Assembly: GCA_031275175.1 (NCBI GenBank)
Contig: JAISPD010000017.1
Span: 1 to 43,983, forward strand
Reading direction: 5' to 3'
Length of the DNA: 43,983 bases
Source: Mycoplasmataceae bacterium
Lineage (GTDB): Bacteria > Bacillota_I > Bacilli_A > Mycoplasmatales > Mycoplasmoidaceae
Shown here piece after piece: positions 23,224 to 34,549 of this stretch (its first letter is position 1; every line of letters begins with the position of its first letter). The notes below the pieces were generated by a model that searched no databases, was not told the origin of the DNA, and worked only from the letters and a program-made list of their open reading frames with translations. Both the position numbers and the translations under genes were made by a program.

Positions 23224-23799
23224 ATGTTAATATGTGTTACTGGCGAAATTAATAGTGGTAAAACAACTGCTTTAACAATCATTAAAAAGCAAGGCTATCA
23301 TACTTTTTCTATGGATGAATACATTCATAGAATTTATAAAATTAATAAAATCGGTTATCAATTAATTAAGAAAAATTTTGGTGATAAATATGTAAATTCG
23401 CGAGAAGTTGATCGTGAGAAATTAGGAAAATTAGTTTTTTCTAATAAGCAAGCATTAAATCAGTTAAATAAATTAATGATTCCAATAATGTTGGATAAAA
23501 TTCAAGAAATCTCTGAAAAATTCGACGTTTTATTCATTGAATTAGGCATTTATATTTATCACGAATCTTTGTTTTATCATTTTTTTGATAAAGTTATTTT
23601 TATCAATGCTAAAAATTTAATTCGAAACCAAAAATTTAAAGAAAAAAAAGCATTCTTAAAAAATTTTCCCACAATCAATGTGGGAAAATTATATTCGCAC
23701 TCAAAAGATTGAAAAAAACATCATTATATGATTGTGGAAAACACTCAAAATCTTCAAAAATTTCAAGACAAAATTTTAAAAATTTTAAAAATAATTTAA
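23224..23799 (+). CDS. coaE: Dephospho-CoA kinase
   Basis: 191 residues. It phosphorylates dephospho-CoA, the last step to coenzyme A, the phosphopantetheine source for the carriers in the lipid operon. The P-loop is GEINSGKTT (7-15; usual form GGIGSGKS), followed by SMDEYIHRIY with the conserved acidic residue, and DREKLGKLVFSNKQALNQLNKLMIP, typical of CoaE. The C-terminal lid is degenerate. One TGA (KDWKKHH) is read as Trp and extends the frame from 23712 to 23799. A perfect 12-bp inverted repeat lies inside it (23662-23690). Confidence 0.88.
23662..23690 (-). terminator. Perfect 12-bp hairpin inside coaE, terminator-like on the minus strand
   Basis: AATTTTCCCACA (23662-23673), loop ATCAA, TGTGGGAAAATT (23679-23690). 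Read on the minus strand the stem runs into TTTTAAG, like an intrinsic terminator for antisense transcription; on the plus strand no U tract follows. Confidence 0.4.
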
Positions 23800-23866
23800 A
23801 TGTCAATATACTTCTAAAAAATACTTTTTTTACATTTATTTTTTTAAAAAAAATGGGAGGTATGTT

Positions 23867-25033
23867 ATGCAGCATGATGTTCGATTTTATGTCATAAAAA
23901 AATATGCATTTTCTTCCAATTTCCATTTTTTAGATGATTTATATAGTCCCATTTTAGGTTGCAATGCCACTAGTCTTTATACTAAACTAATCCATGAAGC
24001 AAAAAAACAAGTTATCACTCTAGGGGTATCTACTGAACTAAAAGATTTTTTGAAGCAGGTGAATTTAACTGCTGTTGAATTTGGCGAAACCCGTATTAAA
24101 CTAGAGGCCTTAGGATTAGTAACTACTTATTTAGTAACGAAAGATAATCAATGCGTCTATACTTTTGTTTTAAATGAACCACTTAATTTCAGTTTATTTA
24201 GTCAAAATCAAAAATTTCGTCATTTATTAATTAAACAAATAGGTGAACTTAACTATCAAAAATTAGAATATGTTTATGGAGCTACCCGTATTTCTGTAAA
24301 TACTGATAATGTAACTGCTTCTTTTGAATCTGTATTTAGCGATGAAGAAATTAATCAAATTTCATTGATGAATTTTGACGAATTATATAAGCGAATTGCT
24401 GCGTGTACATCGTTGCCAATCGTAATTAATAAAGAAGCTAAAGCAATCATCGAATCTTATTTTAAAAATTACGATTTATCGATTAACGAAATTGAAAGAA
24501 TTATTTATCAATCAATTGCAATAACTGATGATCACTGTTATCATATTGATCCAGGACTATTACGCATTAAATTTCATCAAATGATTAATAGTGTAAATAA
24601 CTTAAATGTTTTGCAAAATATCAAACTTAACCGTAACATTAAAATGTTTGCTAAGCATTTGTCTCCTATTGAAACTGCTCAAGTATTTGCTGATTATCAG
24701 TCGTTAAATGCTGAACAATATTTAAGAGCCATCGTGAAAAATCATCTAACTGAGGAACAATTATCAATTATTAATATTTTGAGAACAAAATATCTCCTCC
24801 CAGATTTTGTGATCAACCTATTGGTGGATTTTACAATATACAAAGCTAATGGCACATTAAATAAGAAATACATTATTAAAGTTGCCCAAACTATCAATAA
24901 TTTAGGGTTAAAATCATTACAAGCAATTTATGACTATTTCCACTTTAATAATATAAGCAGCAGTTCTTATTCACAACTGATTAATCAAACTAATGAACTA
25001 GAAACTTTAGTGGAATGATTGCCTGAGGAATAA
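23867..25033 (+). CDS. Replication initiation / helicase-loading protein (DnaB/DnaD family)
   Basis: 388 residues. By position and pattern it is the Firmicutes-type DnaB (helicase loader, membrane attachment protein), not the helicase. The N-terminal half reads as a winged-helix region (SNFHFLDDLYSPILGCNATSLYTKLIHEAK), and a DnaD/DnaB-like C-terminal block includes LSIINILRTKYLLPDFVINLLVDF and KYIIKVAQTINNLGLKS. The start is fixed by the strong ribosome site GGGAGGT 6 nt before ATG 23867. The end includes a TGA-coded Trp (VEWLPEE). dnaI begins one base after its stop. Function rests mainly on gene order. Confidence 0.82.
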
Positions 25034-25034
25034 G

Positions 25035-25910
25035 ATGGACATCAAAGAACTAAAAAAAGAAAAAACCAATCAAGATGATAACGAAATCATTTTAAATAAA
25101 TATCGCCACCATCCACTAATAAAGGATCTAAACTTGACAGATAAAGAATTAAAAGAATATTTGGGTGTAATAGCTCACATTATTAAAAAAAAAGAATCAT
25201 ATGAAACAAGCAACCATAACAATGCTTTTTTTTATACGCAATTAATCCGTAATATTCACGGTAAACTAGAAGTTATTTCTGTTCCTAATGAAAAAACATA
25301 TGAATGATTAAACATTCGCAATCATTATTTAATTCGTAATTTCCCAGATTCTCATTTAAAAATCTTAATGAATCATGAATCCATCGGTAAAATAAGTGTC
25401 TCTAAAAAAAATGTGCTGGATGAATATCGAAAAATATTAAATAACCCAAATAAAGCACGCGGTATTTATGTTTATGGTAAAGTGGGTGTAGGCAAAACAT
25501 ATACATCCATTGCTTTAGCGAATGAATTTGCTAAACGAAATTTTAATGTGGCATTCGTGAATTGTGCAGAAATAGGTTATAAATTGAAATTAGGATTTGA
25601 TTTACCTAACTCAGTTAATGATGAAATCGTTGATAAAATGAAAGAAAGCGATGTGTTGTTTTTGGATGACATTGGTGCTGAAGATGAAAAAATTTGATTT
25701 TACAACAATTACTTATTAATTACCTTAAATTACCGAATGGATCGGAATAAATTAACTTTTTTTACCTCCAACTTAAACATTGAATCTTTTTACAAAAAAT
25801 TGTCTAATTTGATGCATAAATCATTTAACGCTGAACGACTAATTGAACGGATTAAAGCGCTCACTCATAATCAAGAAATTGAAATTACTGGTAGTAATCA
25901 ACGTTACTAA
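25035..25910 (+). CDS. dnaI: Primosomal protein DnaI (helicase loader ATPase)
   Basis: 291 residues, AAA+ ATPase that loads the replicative helicase at oriC and at restart sites. Walker A is YGKVGVGKTYTS, Walker B is VLFLDDIGAE, and FFTSNLNIESF gives sensor 1. The N-terminal 100 residues are the less conserved helicase-binding part. It is translated right after the dnaB-like gene, as in other mollicutes and in Bacillus. TGA codons (YEWLNI, KIWFYNN) are read as Trp. Confidence 0.92.
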
Positions 25911-25914
25911 TATT

Positions 25915-25920
25915 TATAAT
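25915..25920 (+). promoter_or_regulatory. -10 box of argS
   Basis: TATAAT just after the dnaI stop, 7 nt before ATG 25928; no ribosome site is seen, so argS may be read from its own leaderless mRNA. Confidence 0.45.
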
Positions 25921-25927
25921 AGTCCCT

Positions 25928-27616
25928 ATGCTTAAATATCCCGAAACTACAATTGAATTAATCGAAAAAGAAATTACCAAAGCACTTAGTAAACAAGATG
26001 AGCTTATATATAAGTTTAGTATTAATCTTGCAAAAATTAAAGTCCAAGTTGAATTAATAAAAAATCCAAAATATGGAGACTTTTCCACCAATATCATGAT
26101 GTTGTTTGGTTTAGAACTTAAAGATGTTATAAAATTCGGTAGACAAATTATTGCCATTTTACCTAAACATATTTTTCAAAAAGTAGAGATTGTCAATCCA
26201 GGTTTTATTAATATGTTTTTAAGCAAAGATTTAAATAACGATCTGCTTATACAGATTTTAAAGCAAGCAGATAAGTATGGTAATTTTAAAACTAAAAAAG
26301 ATTTTTATAATATTGAATTTGTTTCTGCTAATCCCACTGGTTTGTTGCATATCGGACATGCAAGAAACGCTGCGATTGGTGATACACTTGCGCGTATTTG
26401 GAACGCTTACGGAATAAAAGTTAATCGTGAATATTACATCAATGATGCAGGCAATCAAATTGATAAATTGGCAATGTCTACACTTGTGCGCTATAAACAA
26501 GCATGTGATCAAAGTGCTTCATTACCTGAAGATGCATATCATGGCAACGAAATCGTTCAAATTGCTAACCAAATTAAAGCTGAGAATGGTCAACAGTATG
26601 TTGAAACTCCTTACAACGATAACAAGATACTAGATGCAAAAACTGATATTTTTTTCAAAGATTATGCAAAAGAATATTTACTAAATATTATTAAAAAAAC
26701 ATTATTAAATTTTGGAATTAATATAGACATATGATTTAGTGAATCTGTACTTTATGAAAAAAAGATTATTGATGTGACTCTTAGACGATTACGTGAACAT
26801 ACATATAAAAAAGATGAGGCACTTTGATTAAAAACATCGCTTTTAGGTGATGATAAGGATCGCGTTCTTATCAAAAGCGATGGAGCCTATACCTATTTTT
26901 TACCAGACATTGCTTATCATAATATTAAATGTTCAAGAGGTTATGATAAACTTTTTGACATTTGAGGCAGCGATCATAACAGTTATGCAGATCGAATGAA
27001 AATTGCAATTCAATTTTTAGGCTATGATTCTCAAAAAGTAGAAATACTTATTATGCAAATGGTTCGTTTAGTTAAAAACGGCACAGAATTTAAAATGTCA
27101 AAACGAAGTGGTAATTCTTTAACTTTGCAAGATTTATTAGATACCATTGGTAAAGATGCTGCACGGTGATATTTAGTAAGTCAATCGCTCTCAACACACT
27201 TAGAAATTGACGTAGATAGGGCTACTGAAAATAACAATAATAATCCACTCTACTACGTCCAGTATGCACATGCACGTATTAATCAAATTACTGAGAAGAT
27301 CAAAGGGAAGAATAACTTTATTATTCCAAAAAATTTTAATTTACTCAATACTCCATTTGAAAAAAATATCATTAATTTATTGCATTATTTCAAACATACA
27401 ATTAAAACAATCGCTAATAATTACGAAATCCAAAAAATGACTTTATATTTAACCAATTTAGCTAAAGCTTTTCACGCATACTATGCAGCTAACAAAATTA
27501 TCGATGTAAATAATGACGAATTGAGTTGTCAAAGATATTATTTGGCTCAAATTGTAAAAATAGTTATTAAAAAAGGATTAGATCTTATTGGAATCAAAGC
27601 TGTTGATAAAATGTAA
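25928..27616 (+). CDS. argS: Arginyl-tRNA synthetase
   Basis: 562 residues, class I synthetase charging tRNA-Arg. The N-terminal additional domain (1-120) recognises the tRNA D-loop. The ATP-binding HIGH motif is in [18 protein letters not shown], and KMSKRSGN is the KMSKS loop. [31 protein letters not shown] is a typical ArgRS block, and DALR-type anticodon-binding helices occupy the end. Four or more W are TGA (DIWFSE, ALWLKT, DIWGSD, ARWYLV). Confidence 0.96.
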
Positions 27617-27621
27617 ACTAG

Positions 27622-28368
27622 TTATTTCCAATTATCGCCTTTGGAGTTATTATTTTTTAATCAAAGACAGAAATCACTAGAACTATTTCATGCACCTGTA
27701 TTAATAGAATCAGTAATCGGATATCCTTTTACCCATTGAATCGCTATGAAATCATTATTGGAACTTTTAAAAAGTTTATTCGTAGTATCAATCAAATCAC
27801 GATATGCTTTTGCATCAGCATCATTGCGAATGTAATCACCATTTACGTGTTTGTCATTTATTTTCTCGTCAGCTTCAGAATATTTTTGAAATGGTGAGCA
27901 TGGTTGATTAGTTGGTAAACGATAACTACTATCGCCAATATAGTTTTGTGAATTGTCTTCCTCAATCACTGAAACAAACTTATAAGAAACGTCAGGCATT
28001 TCATCCTTGTAATTAGAAATAGCGTCAATCAAATTTTTAGTAGCATTAGGGCCTTCATTACCAACTAATAATTTAGGGTTGTCCCCACTCAAATATGTGT
28101 AATTATTTAACAAGAAACCAACACCGATATCTGACAATGAATGAGTAATGAAAAGCACATAATTACCATTATTAAAACCTTTATCCCCCCACATTAAACT
28201 ATGCAATGAAGGACCTGGTGTACTTAAATTTTTATATTCTTTCTCAGTAGAATTGACATCAATAATCTTATAACTTTTTTGCAAAGTGCTACAAGAAGTA
28301 ATACTGAAAATTACCGGCATTGATATTGTAGGAATTAATAAGAGTGATAAAAATTTTAATTTTTTCAT
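27622..28368 (-). CDS. Surface lipoprotein of unknown function
   Basis: 248 residues. The signal peptide MKKLKFLSLLLIPTISMPVI ends in the lipobox ITSC, making Cys26 the lipidated residue, so the protein should be anchored outside on the membrane. The mature part starts Ser/Lys-rich, then a compact domain (GNYVLFITHSLSDIGVGFLL, LLVGNEGPNATKNLIDAI) with alternating hydrophobic strands. The C-terminus extends through a TGA Trp (NTGAWNSS) to TAA at 27622. It converges with argS, whose stop is 5 bp away, and is divergent from miaB. I do not recognise a family; no transporter genes are adjacent that would make it a binding protein. Confidence 0.8.
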
Positions 28369-28407
28369 TATGTATATAATTTTAATATAAAAAACATAAA
28401 AAACTTA

Positions 28408-29841
28408 ATGAATAAAAATCTACATAAACTTTCAACATTAACTCTTGTAAAATTTCAAAGGTATCTGACTAAGTCTTCCAATTGCAATAATGCCTTTAAA
28501 ATTCCTAATGATACACAAAATATCGGCAAAGGACGTAGTTTTTTTGTTAAAACATATGGGTGCCAGGCTAATATTCGCGATACTGAAACCATTGAAGGTA
28601 TTTTAAAACTATTAGGTTTTGTTAAAAGCAATGAATTATTGAAAGCAGATTTGATACTTTTAAATACCTGTGCCGTACGTGAAAATGCCGAAAAGAAAGT
28701 TTTTGGTGAAATTGGATTTTTAAAAAAATTAAAATCCATCAATCCTAAATTTCTATTTGGGATTTGCGGTTGTATGCCCCAAAAAGCAGATACTGTAAAG
28801 AAAATATTTAATCAAAATACACACATTGATCTTATTTTTGGTACCCATAATATTCATGCATTACCAATGATGTTGAATCAAGTCATTAATCAACAGCAGC
28901 GTTTTGTTCAAACCCCAACTAAGGAAAATAAAATCATTGAAAATTTACCAGTAAATCGTTTTAGCAAGATTAAAGCATATGTCAATATTATGTGAGGTTG
29001 TGATAAATTTTGCACATATTGCATTGTTCCTTACACTCGTGGGCGTATTCGAAGTCGTTTAAAAAATGAAATTATTAACGAGGTAGAAACATTAATACAA
29101 GCAGGTTATAAAGAAGTGACTTTACTAGGCCAAAACGTTAATAATTACGGTATAGATTTATATAAAAAATATCATTTTGCCGACTTATTAAATGACGTAG
29201 CAAATACTAAAATATTACGCCTCCGTTTTGTTACAAGTAATCCATGAAATTTTGACAAAAAGATTGTGAAAGTCATGCAAAGACATTCAAATATTATGCC
29301 CTATATTCATTTACCGATTCAATCAGGTGATCAAAATATTCTTAAAAAAATGAACCGTTCTATGAAAATCAAAGATTATTATGAGTTGATTTCATACATT
29401 CGCAAACGTTTACCAACATGTGCGATTTCAACTGATATTATTGTAGGTTTTCCTAATGAAACTGCGCAAGAGTTTGACAATACAATCAAAATGTATCAAG
29501 ACTTAAAATTTGATAATGCATACACTTTTATTTATTCTCCACGAACTGGAACTCCTGCTGCTTTGATTGAAGATAAAATAGATTTACAAACCAAAAAGAA
29601 ACGTTTATATAAATTAAATGAATTGGTGAAATATTATGCGAAATTAAACAACGAAAAATGAGTTGATAAAATTGTGGAAGTTTTAGTGGAAGGGTTTTCA
29701 AAGACTAACTCACATTTGTTAACTGGTTACACACCAGAGTGAAAAATTGTTAATTTTAAAGGAAAAGCTCAAATCGGCGATATTGTCAAAGTACAAATTA
29801 CTAGTGCCTCTAGGTTTTCACTAAATGGTAAAATGATTTAA
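28408..29841 (+). CDS. miaB: tRNA-2-methylthio-N6-isopentenyladenosine37 methylthiotransferase MiaB
   Basis: 477 residues, radical-SAM enzyme that adds the methylthio group to i6A37 of tRNA. Three parts are seen: the N-terminal UPF0004 domain with its own cluster cysteines ([32 protein letters not shown]), the radical-SAM motif CDKFCTYC in [19 protein letters not shown], and a C-terminal TRAM domain. [11 protein letters not shown] is the MiaB-type wording rather than RimO or MtaB. It needs two 4Fe-4S clusters, so it depends on the Fe-S assembly system represented by sufB. It overlaps the convergent MATE gene by 4 bp. Confidence 0.93.
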
Positions 29842-31526
29842 TCCTTTGCTAGAACTTTTTGAATAAAAGTTTGTTTTGGTTTATTTATTGAAATTCATGT
29901 AACATGTTTTTTACCATCAGTTTGAATAATTCTTTTAGTTTTCCCAAAACGATATTTTAGTCATCAATGAGTATAAATAATCATTAAGGTTGATGCGATG
30001 GTTGCATTAATTACATATGTAGATACAAGCACCCAAATATTATCAGAAGCTATTGTTATGCCATAGCATATCCCTAATATAGGAAAGAAGGTAATTAGAT
30101 CTTGAAATATTGAAGAGATATTAGACCTAACGATGTCAGCGGTCGACATGTAAATGGACATAGCAGGTGCTTGGAATGAAAATGCTGGTAGCATTGCCAA
30201 CTGAATTAATAATACATAATAAGCATCTGTAAACATGCTGCCGTTCGTGATATCAAATAAATGCAATATCGGTTTACCTAGAGCAAGAGCTAGTAGGATT
30301 ACCATTAATATCGCATAAATAAATGAGATGAAAATTGTGTATCGATATGTACTCTTAATACGTTTTCAATTACCAAGTGAATAGTTATAAGCAATGATCA
30401 ATCTTTCACCATCTACGATTCCATAGATAGTAATGAACACTAAATTAAGAATTGGCATGGTAGCACCTTCAATCGTTTGGAAATACATGCCATTACCTTG
30501 AGCATTAGGATAAATATTTTGAGCAGTATTAGCTAAAATAGGAATATAAAACATATTGGCGATGCTATAGCTTATATCGATTAAAAATGCTGATAAGCCA
30601 ATCAAAATTATGGGAATAATTAAATTTCTTTTGATGCTTACATCACCACGTTTAAACAAAATTCTGAAAGTAAGTCAAGTTTGTTCAGTTCGGTTTAAAT
30701 GCGATAAATATATTAACAAAATCACTAAGTTTATCGCATAACTAACTGTACTACCCAAAGATCCACCGAGCATATTTAAATGACCGACTAAGATAAATAC
30801 AACTATTAATCCTAAATTTAATATGTTGCATAAAATACTGGTAATTACTACAACTCTAAAACGTCCTTCAGATTTGATTAACGAAGCAAAATAAAAAATT
30901 AACAGTGGCATAGGAATACCAGCAGAGTAAACTAATACATAATCACTTGCAAATTTAAGTTGTAACTCATGAACTTTATTAAAATAAGCTTGTAGATCTG
31001 GATTACTTGATTTTTCTACAGGTGAACTCATCACTTGTAATAATGGACGATAAGTAACTAATAATAAAGCAGTTTCTAATAGCGCTAAAAATAAAACCAT
31101 ATAAAAAGATGTTTTAAATACTTGTTCTGACTTATATTTATTTTGTTTTCCCATGGCTTGTGCAAATAACACCGTCGCTCCACCGGCTAAAAAAAATGGA
31201 GAACTACCAATAATAGTAACCAAAGGTGAAGAAATTGACATGGCCCCTTTAACAACATCACCCACATCTGAAAAATTATTTGGGCCACACAAATCTTTAA
31301 TGGTTTGATAATCCATATGAAATCAATAATAAAAATTATCAGTTGCATTATTTCCATGTGAAATTGGTACCAAACGATTGATTACCACCTGACTAACAAA
31401 AATATAAATCCCCGTCATAAAAGTCATAGTCAAACTTGGAATTATCACTATGAGAATTGACTTCAGTAATGATTTATTTGTATATAAATCATGGGCTTTT
31501 AGATTTTTAACAAAACCATTTTTCAT
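29838..31526 (-). CDS. MATE-family (MOP superfamily) transporter
   Basis: 562 residues with about 12 membrane helices; longer than the usual 450. Typical pieces are SLTMTFMTGIYIFVSQVVIN in helix 1, FLAGGATVLFAQAMGKQNK (the G/A-rich helix and AxxxGxxN pattern), ILNLGLIVVFILVGHLNMLGGSLGST, and EGATMPILNLVFITIYGIVDGERLIIAYNYSLGN in the second half. MATE proteins export drugs or other small cations with Na+ or H+. Extra length lies in the loop after helix 1 (about 60-100) and the basic C-terminal tail. It starts 2 nt after the helicase gene, same operon. Several W are TGA. Confidence 0.85.
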
Positions 31527-31528
31527 AA

Positions 31529-32908
31529 TTAATGTTTTTGCCTTCGTTGATGTAAACGTTTTGAGTCCATAATATTTTTGAGTAATAATTGATTTTTAAT
31601 TTTTTTCTCAATAAATTCATGACGTTTTCGTTGTTTAATTTTATGAATTTGCTGGCGCATCTTCTTTTTGTATCCAGGCTTAATTTTTTTTGAATTAATG
31701 CCAATAATTGTTTTAATTTTTTGGTTTGTTTTTGCATCTAAAAGTTGACGATGACGTTTTTTTAAATGCAGTGGTTTTTCTACCAGTCCACCTTCTTTTG
31801 TTAACAACAAGTAATGCCAAACTATTTGTTTACGACTTAATCTAATAATTTTCATATCAATTGAACCATCATAAATTGTATATGCAGTACCACTTTGATT
31901 CATTCTTCCGGTTCGACCAATGCGGTGCATATACCAAATATCATCATCTGGCAAACCATATGAAATCACTATATCAACCCCGTTAATATCTAAACCTCGT
32001 GATGCTAAATCTGTTGCAACAAGATACTGGTATCTTCCCCTGTTTAATTCGCGAAAAATATTTTTACGTTGTCTAGTGGTGAGATCTTTATGCAACAAAG
32101 CAATATTAATATTACGATTTAATAATTTATCATAAAGTTCATTTGCATTTTTTTTAGTATTAGTAAAAATAATACAAAAATAAGGATTGATGTTATTTAT
32201 TAAACCACATAATGTATCAAATGGATTTTGATTATTATTGCTATAGACTAAATTATGTTTAATATTTTTATTCGTTCAAATTGATTGTTCTGTGCCGACA
32301 GTTATTGTGTTACCTAAATAATGTTTCAATTGTTGTGCTAAAGAATAATGAGTTGTAGCACTACACGCTATTTTCACCAGTTTCGTAGAATTAAAAAACT
32401 CAAAAATTTGATTAATTTCTCTGAAAAAACCCAAGTCAATTAGCATATCAGTTTCATCAAATACCAAAAATTCAATATCACGATTAATGACGTGATTTTT
32501 AATCAATTCTAAGATTCTAACTGCTGTTCCAATTATTATCTGTGGATTTTTAAATTTGATTACATTTATTTGCAGATTAATATCTTGATTGCCGATTGCT
32601 AGTGCAATTTTTAATCGTTGATTAAACGATTTAAAATTTTGAAAATTACTAAACACTTGACGGGCTAATTCCTTTGTAGGTAAAATTACAATTGCTTGAA
32701 CATCATGTTTGTCAAAATTTATTTTATTTAGAATTGGCAATAAAAAACAAAAGGTTTTCCCTGTTCCGGTTTGTGAAGTTATCATTAAACTTTTGTTATC
32801 CAAAACATAAGGAAGTGCTTTTTCTTGGATAGACGTTAAATGTTTAATACCAAAATATTCAAGAGCGTTTGTTATTCAAGATTTAAACTGAAGCACTTTG
32901 ATATCCAT
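31529..32908 (-). CDS. DEAD-box family RNA helicase (motif II is DETD)
   Basis: 459 residues. Both RecA-like domains are present: Q motif (FGIKHLTSIQEKALP), motif I SQTGTGKT, PTKELAR, motif II VFDETDMLID, motif III SAT (ACSATTHYS), then VATDLASRGLDI and motif VI HRIGRTGR. The usual DEAD is DETD. The end is a lysine/arginine-rich tail (LHLKKRHRQLL, KKMRQQIHKIKQRKRHE), an RNA-binding extension like those of cold-shock or ribosome-assembly helicases. The start ATG 32908 lies just below a promoter region shared with the divergent membrane gene. Confidence 0.93.
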
Positions 32909-32910
32909 AT

Positions 32911-32932
32911 TTATAATACCTGTCTATTATAA
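32911..32932. promoter_or_regulatory. Palindrome in the helicase / membrane gene divergent promoter
   Basis: TTATAATA (32911-32918) and TATTATAA (32925-32932) flank CCTGTC. On the minus strand the region supplies TATAAT and TATTAT boxes for the helicase gene, so the palindrome may just be two promoter elements, or an operator. Confidence 0.3.
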
Positions 32933-32949
32933 AAGACATTTTTTGACAA

Positions 32950-32955
32950 TATAAT
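32950..32955 (+). promoter_or_regulatory. -10 box of the 32963 membrane protein gene
   Basis: TATAAT ends 7 nt before ATG 32963. A TTGACA at 32943-32948 is only one base away, too near to be its -35. Confidence 0.4.
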
Positions 32956-32962
32956 CTTCTCA

Positions 32963-34549
32963 ATGACAGGTTTTATACTAAGTATTGTTTTAATCCCAAT
33001 AGTAATTCTTTTAAATAGTTTATTTATTGGAAAAATTGTAAGAAGATTTTCAGTTGATATAAATGCTTATATAGCGACAAGTATTGGTTTTCTAATTTAT
33101 CTCGCCACTTTATTTTTGTTCTTTTCTTTACTGTATATTTTCATTGCTAATGTTCTGACTTACCTAATTTTCTTTTTAGTAATTCAGTCCATTCTGGTTA
33201 TACTTTATATTTTAAATTATCGTTATCTCATAATAAGCTACAAAATTCAGATAAAACAAATGATTTTATTTGGAATTTTATTGCTTTTTATTGTTGGAGC
33301 ACTTTGTCTTATTATTTTGGTTGCCTACCATGACCAACCAATGTCAAATTCAATGAAAATTTTAACAAATTATTTCCATGATTCTTTCACTAAATATTCA
33401 GATACTGTGAAATTTTATGATGATCAGTTCACTTTTAAAAATTTTTCAGTACTGATTATTCTTGCCGCAACTTTTAAACCATTATTTGGTATTAGCAATA
33501 ATTGGGTTACTAATTTTTTATTATGACAAGAAGTCATTACATTTAGTGTAATACTTACTTGTGCACTTATAGGTTTTTACTATTATAAACTTCGTTCTAA
33601 AAATTTATGGATTTGCATTCCGTTATTAGTAGTATTAGTTGCACTTATGTTTTTCTCTTTTGCTTTTTTTGAAGCTCCAATTTTGGGATGTGTTTGAATC
33701 GCGATTCCACTAATTCTTTATTGTTATCAAATTTTCCACAGAATTCAATACGATAGTCTCTTGACCAATAATATATTCTTAATTATTATTATTAGCTTTG
33801 TTGCCCTAAGCGTAGATTTGACACCATTAATGATTATGTTAGTAATAATCCACCTAGGTTATTCACTCATTAAAAATCTAAATCCTATTGGTCAACTTTT
33901 ATATTACGCATTCCCTTTTTGATATCTTTTCTTTTTATGAATGCCTTTATTAAACAACATTCTTTATTTCGTACTATTAATTATTTGTTTGCTAAGTAGT
34001 TTAGTCGTCTTTTTAATGTATTTCCATAATATCTTGCACAACTTTATCGTGAAAACAAATATATTGGTCTTACGTCATTCCGTTTTTATAATTAGTGTAA
34101 TCACATTAATAATTTATACAGTTTCTATTTTCTTTGCCATTATTGTTTCTAATTACCACATTAATTGGTGATTATGACCAGAAAAGTCATTTAATTATCT
34201 TTGAAGCATTGATATGAGTAATCATCCTACTTTTAATTTACTATTAAATTTGTATTCTTGATTAAGAGTATTAATCACACTAATTATTTTTTCAGTCTTT
34301 TTCTTTAAAAAACGAAAGACAATTAAAAACCATCCTTACCAAATACTTACATTTATAATAATTTTATTTTTCATGAACCCATTATTCATAAATATTTTTA
34401 CTATCATAATTTCATCAACCAATTCTTCTACAATGGATCTGGGTTTCATTAATTTTTTAATTTTTGTCCCTACATTGCTATCATTGAGTAATAGTATTAT
34501 TGCGATTGACAAGGATCAATTCGAATGGAGTGTTAATGTCCGATATTAA
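32963..34549 (+). CDS. Polytopic membrane protein of unknown function (528 aa)
   Basis: 528 residues and very hydrophobic: at least 12 membrane segments (from FILSIVLIPIVILLNSLFIG to the last near FLIFVPTLLSLSNSII). The loop at about 120-170 (DQPMSNSMKILTNYFHDSF) is the longest polar stretch. No transporter signature I know is visible; the shape would suit an integral-membrane glycosyltransferase or a mycoplasma-specific membrane protein. Seven or so Trp are TGA, so it breaks into pieces under the standard code. Its last 14 nt overlap the start of ligA. Confidence 0.75.

Noticed and set aside
23709-23897. Plus-strand ORF between coaE and dnaB
   Set aside because: It overlaps the end of coaE and the start of dnaB in another frame and is low-complexity Lys/Asn/Phe sequence from AT-rich DNA.
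32943-32955. TTGACA next to TATAAT as a full promoter
   Set aside because: The boxes are one base apart, not about 17, so TTGACA cannot be the -35 of that -10.
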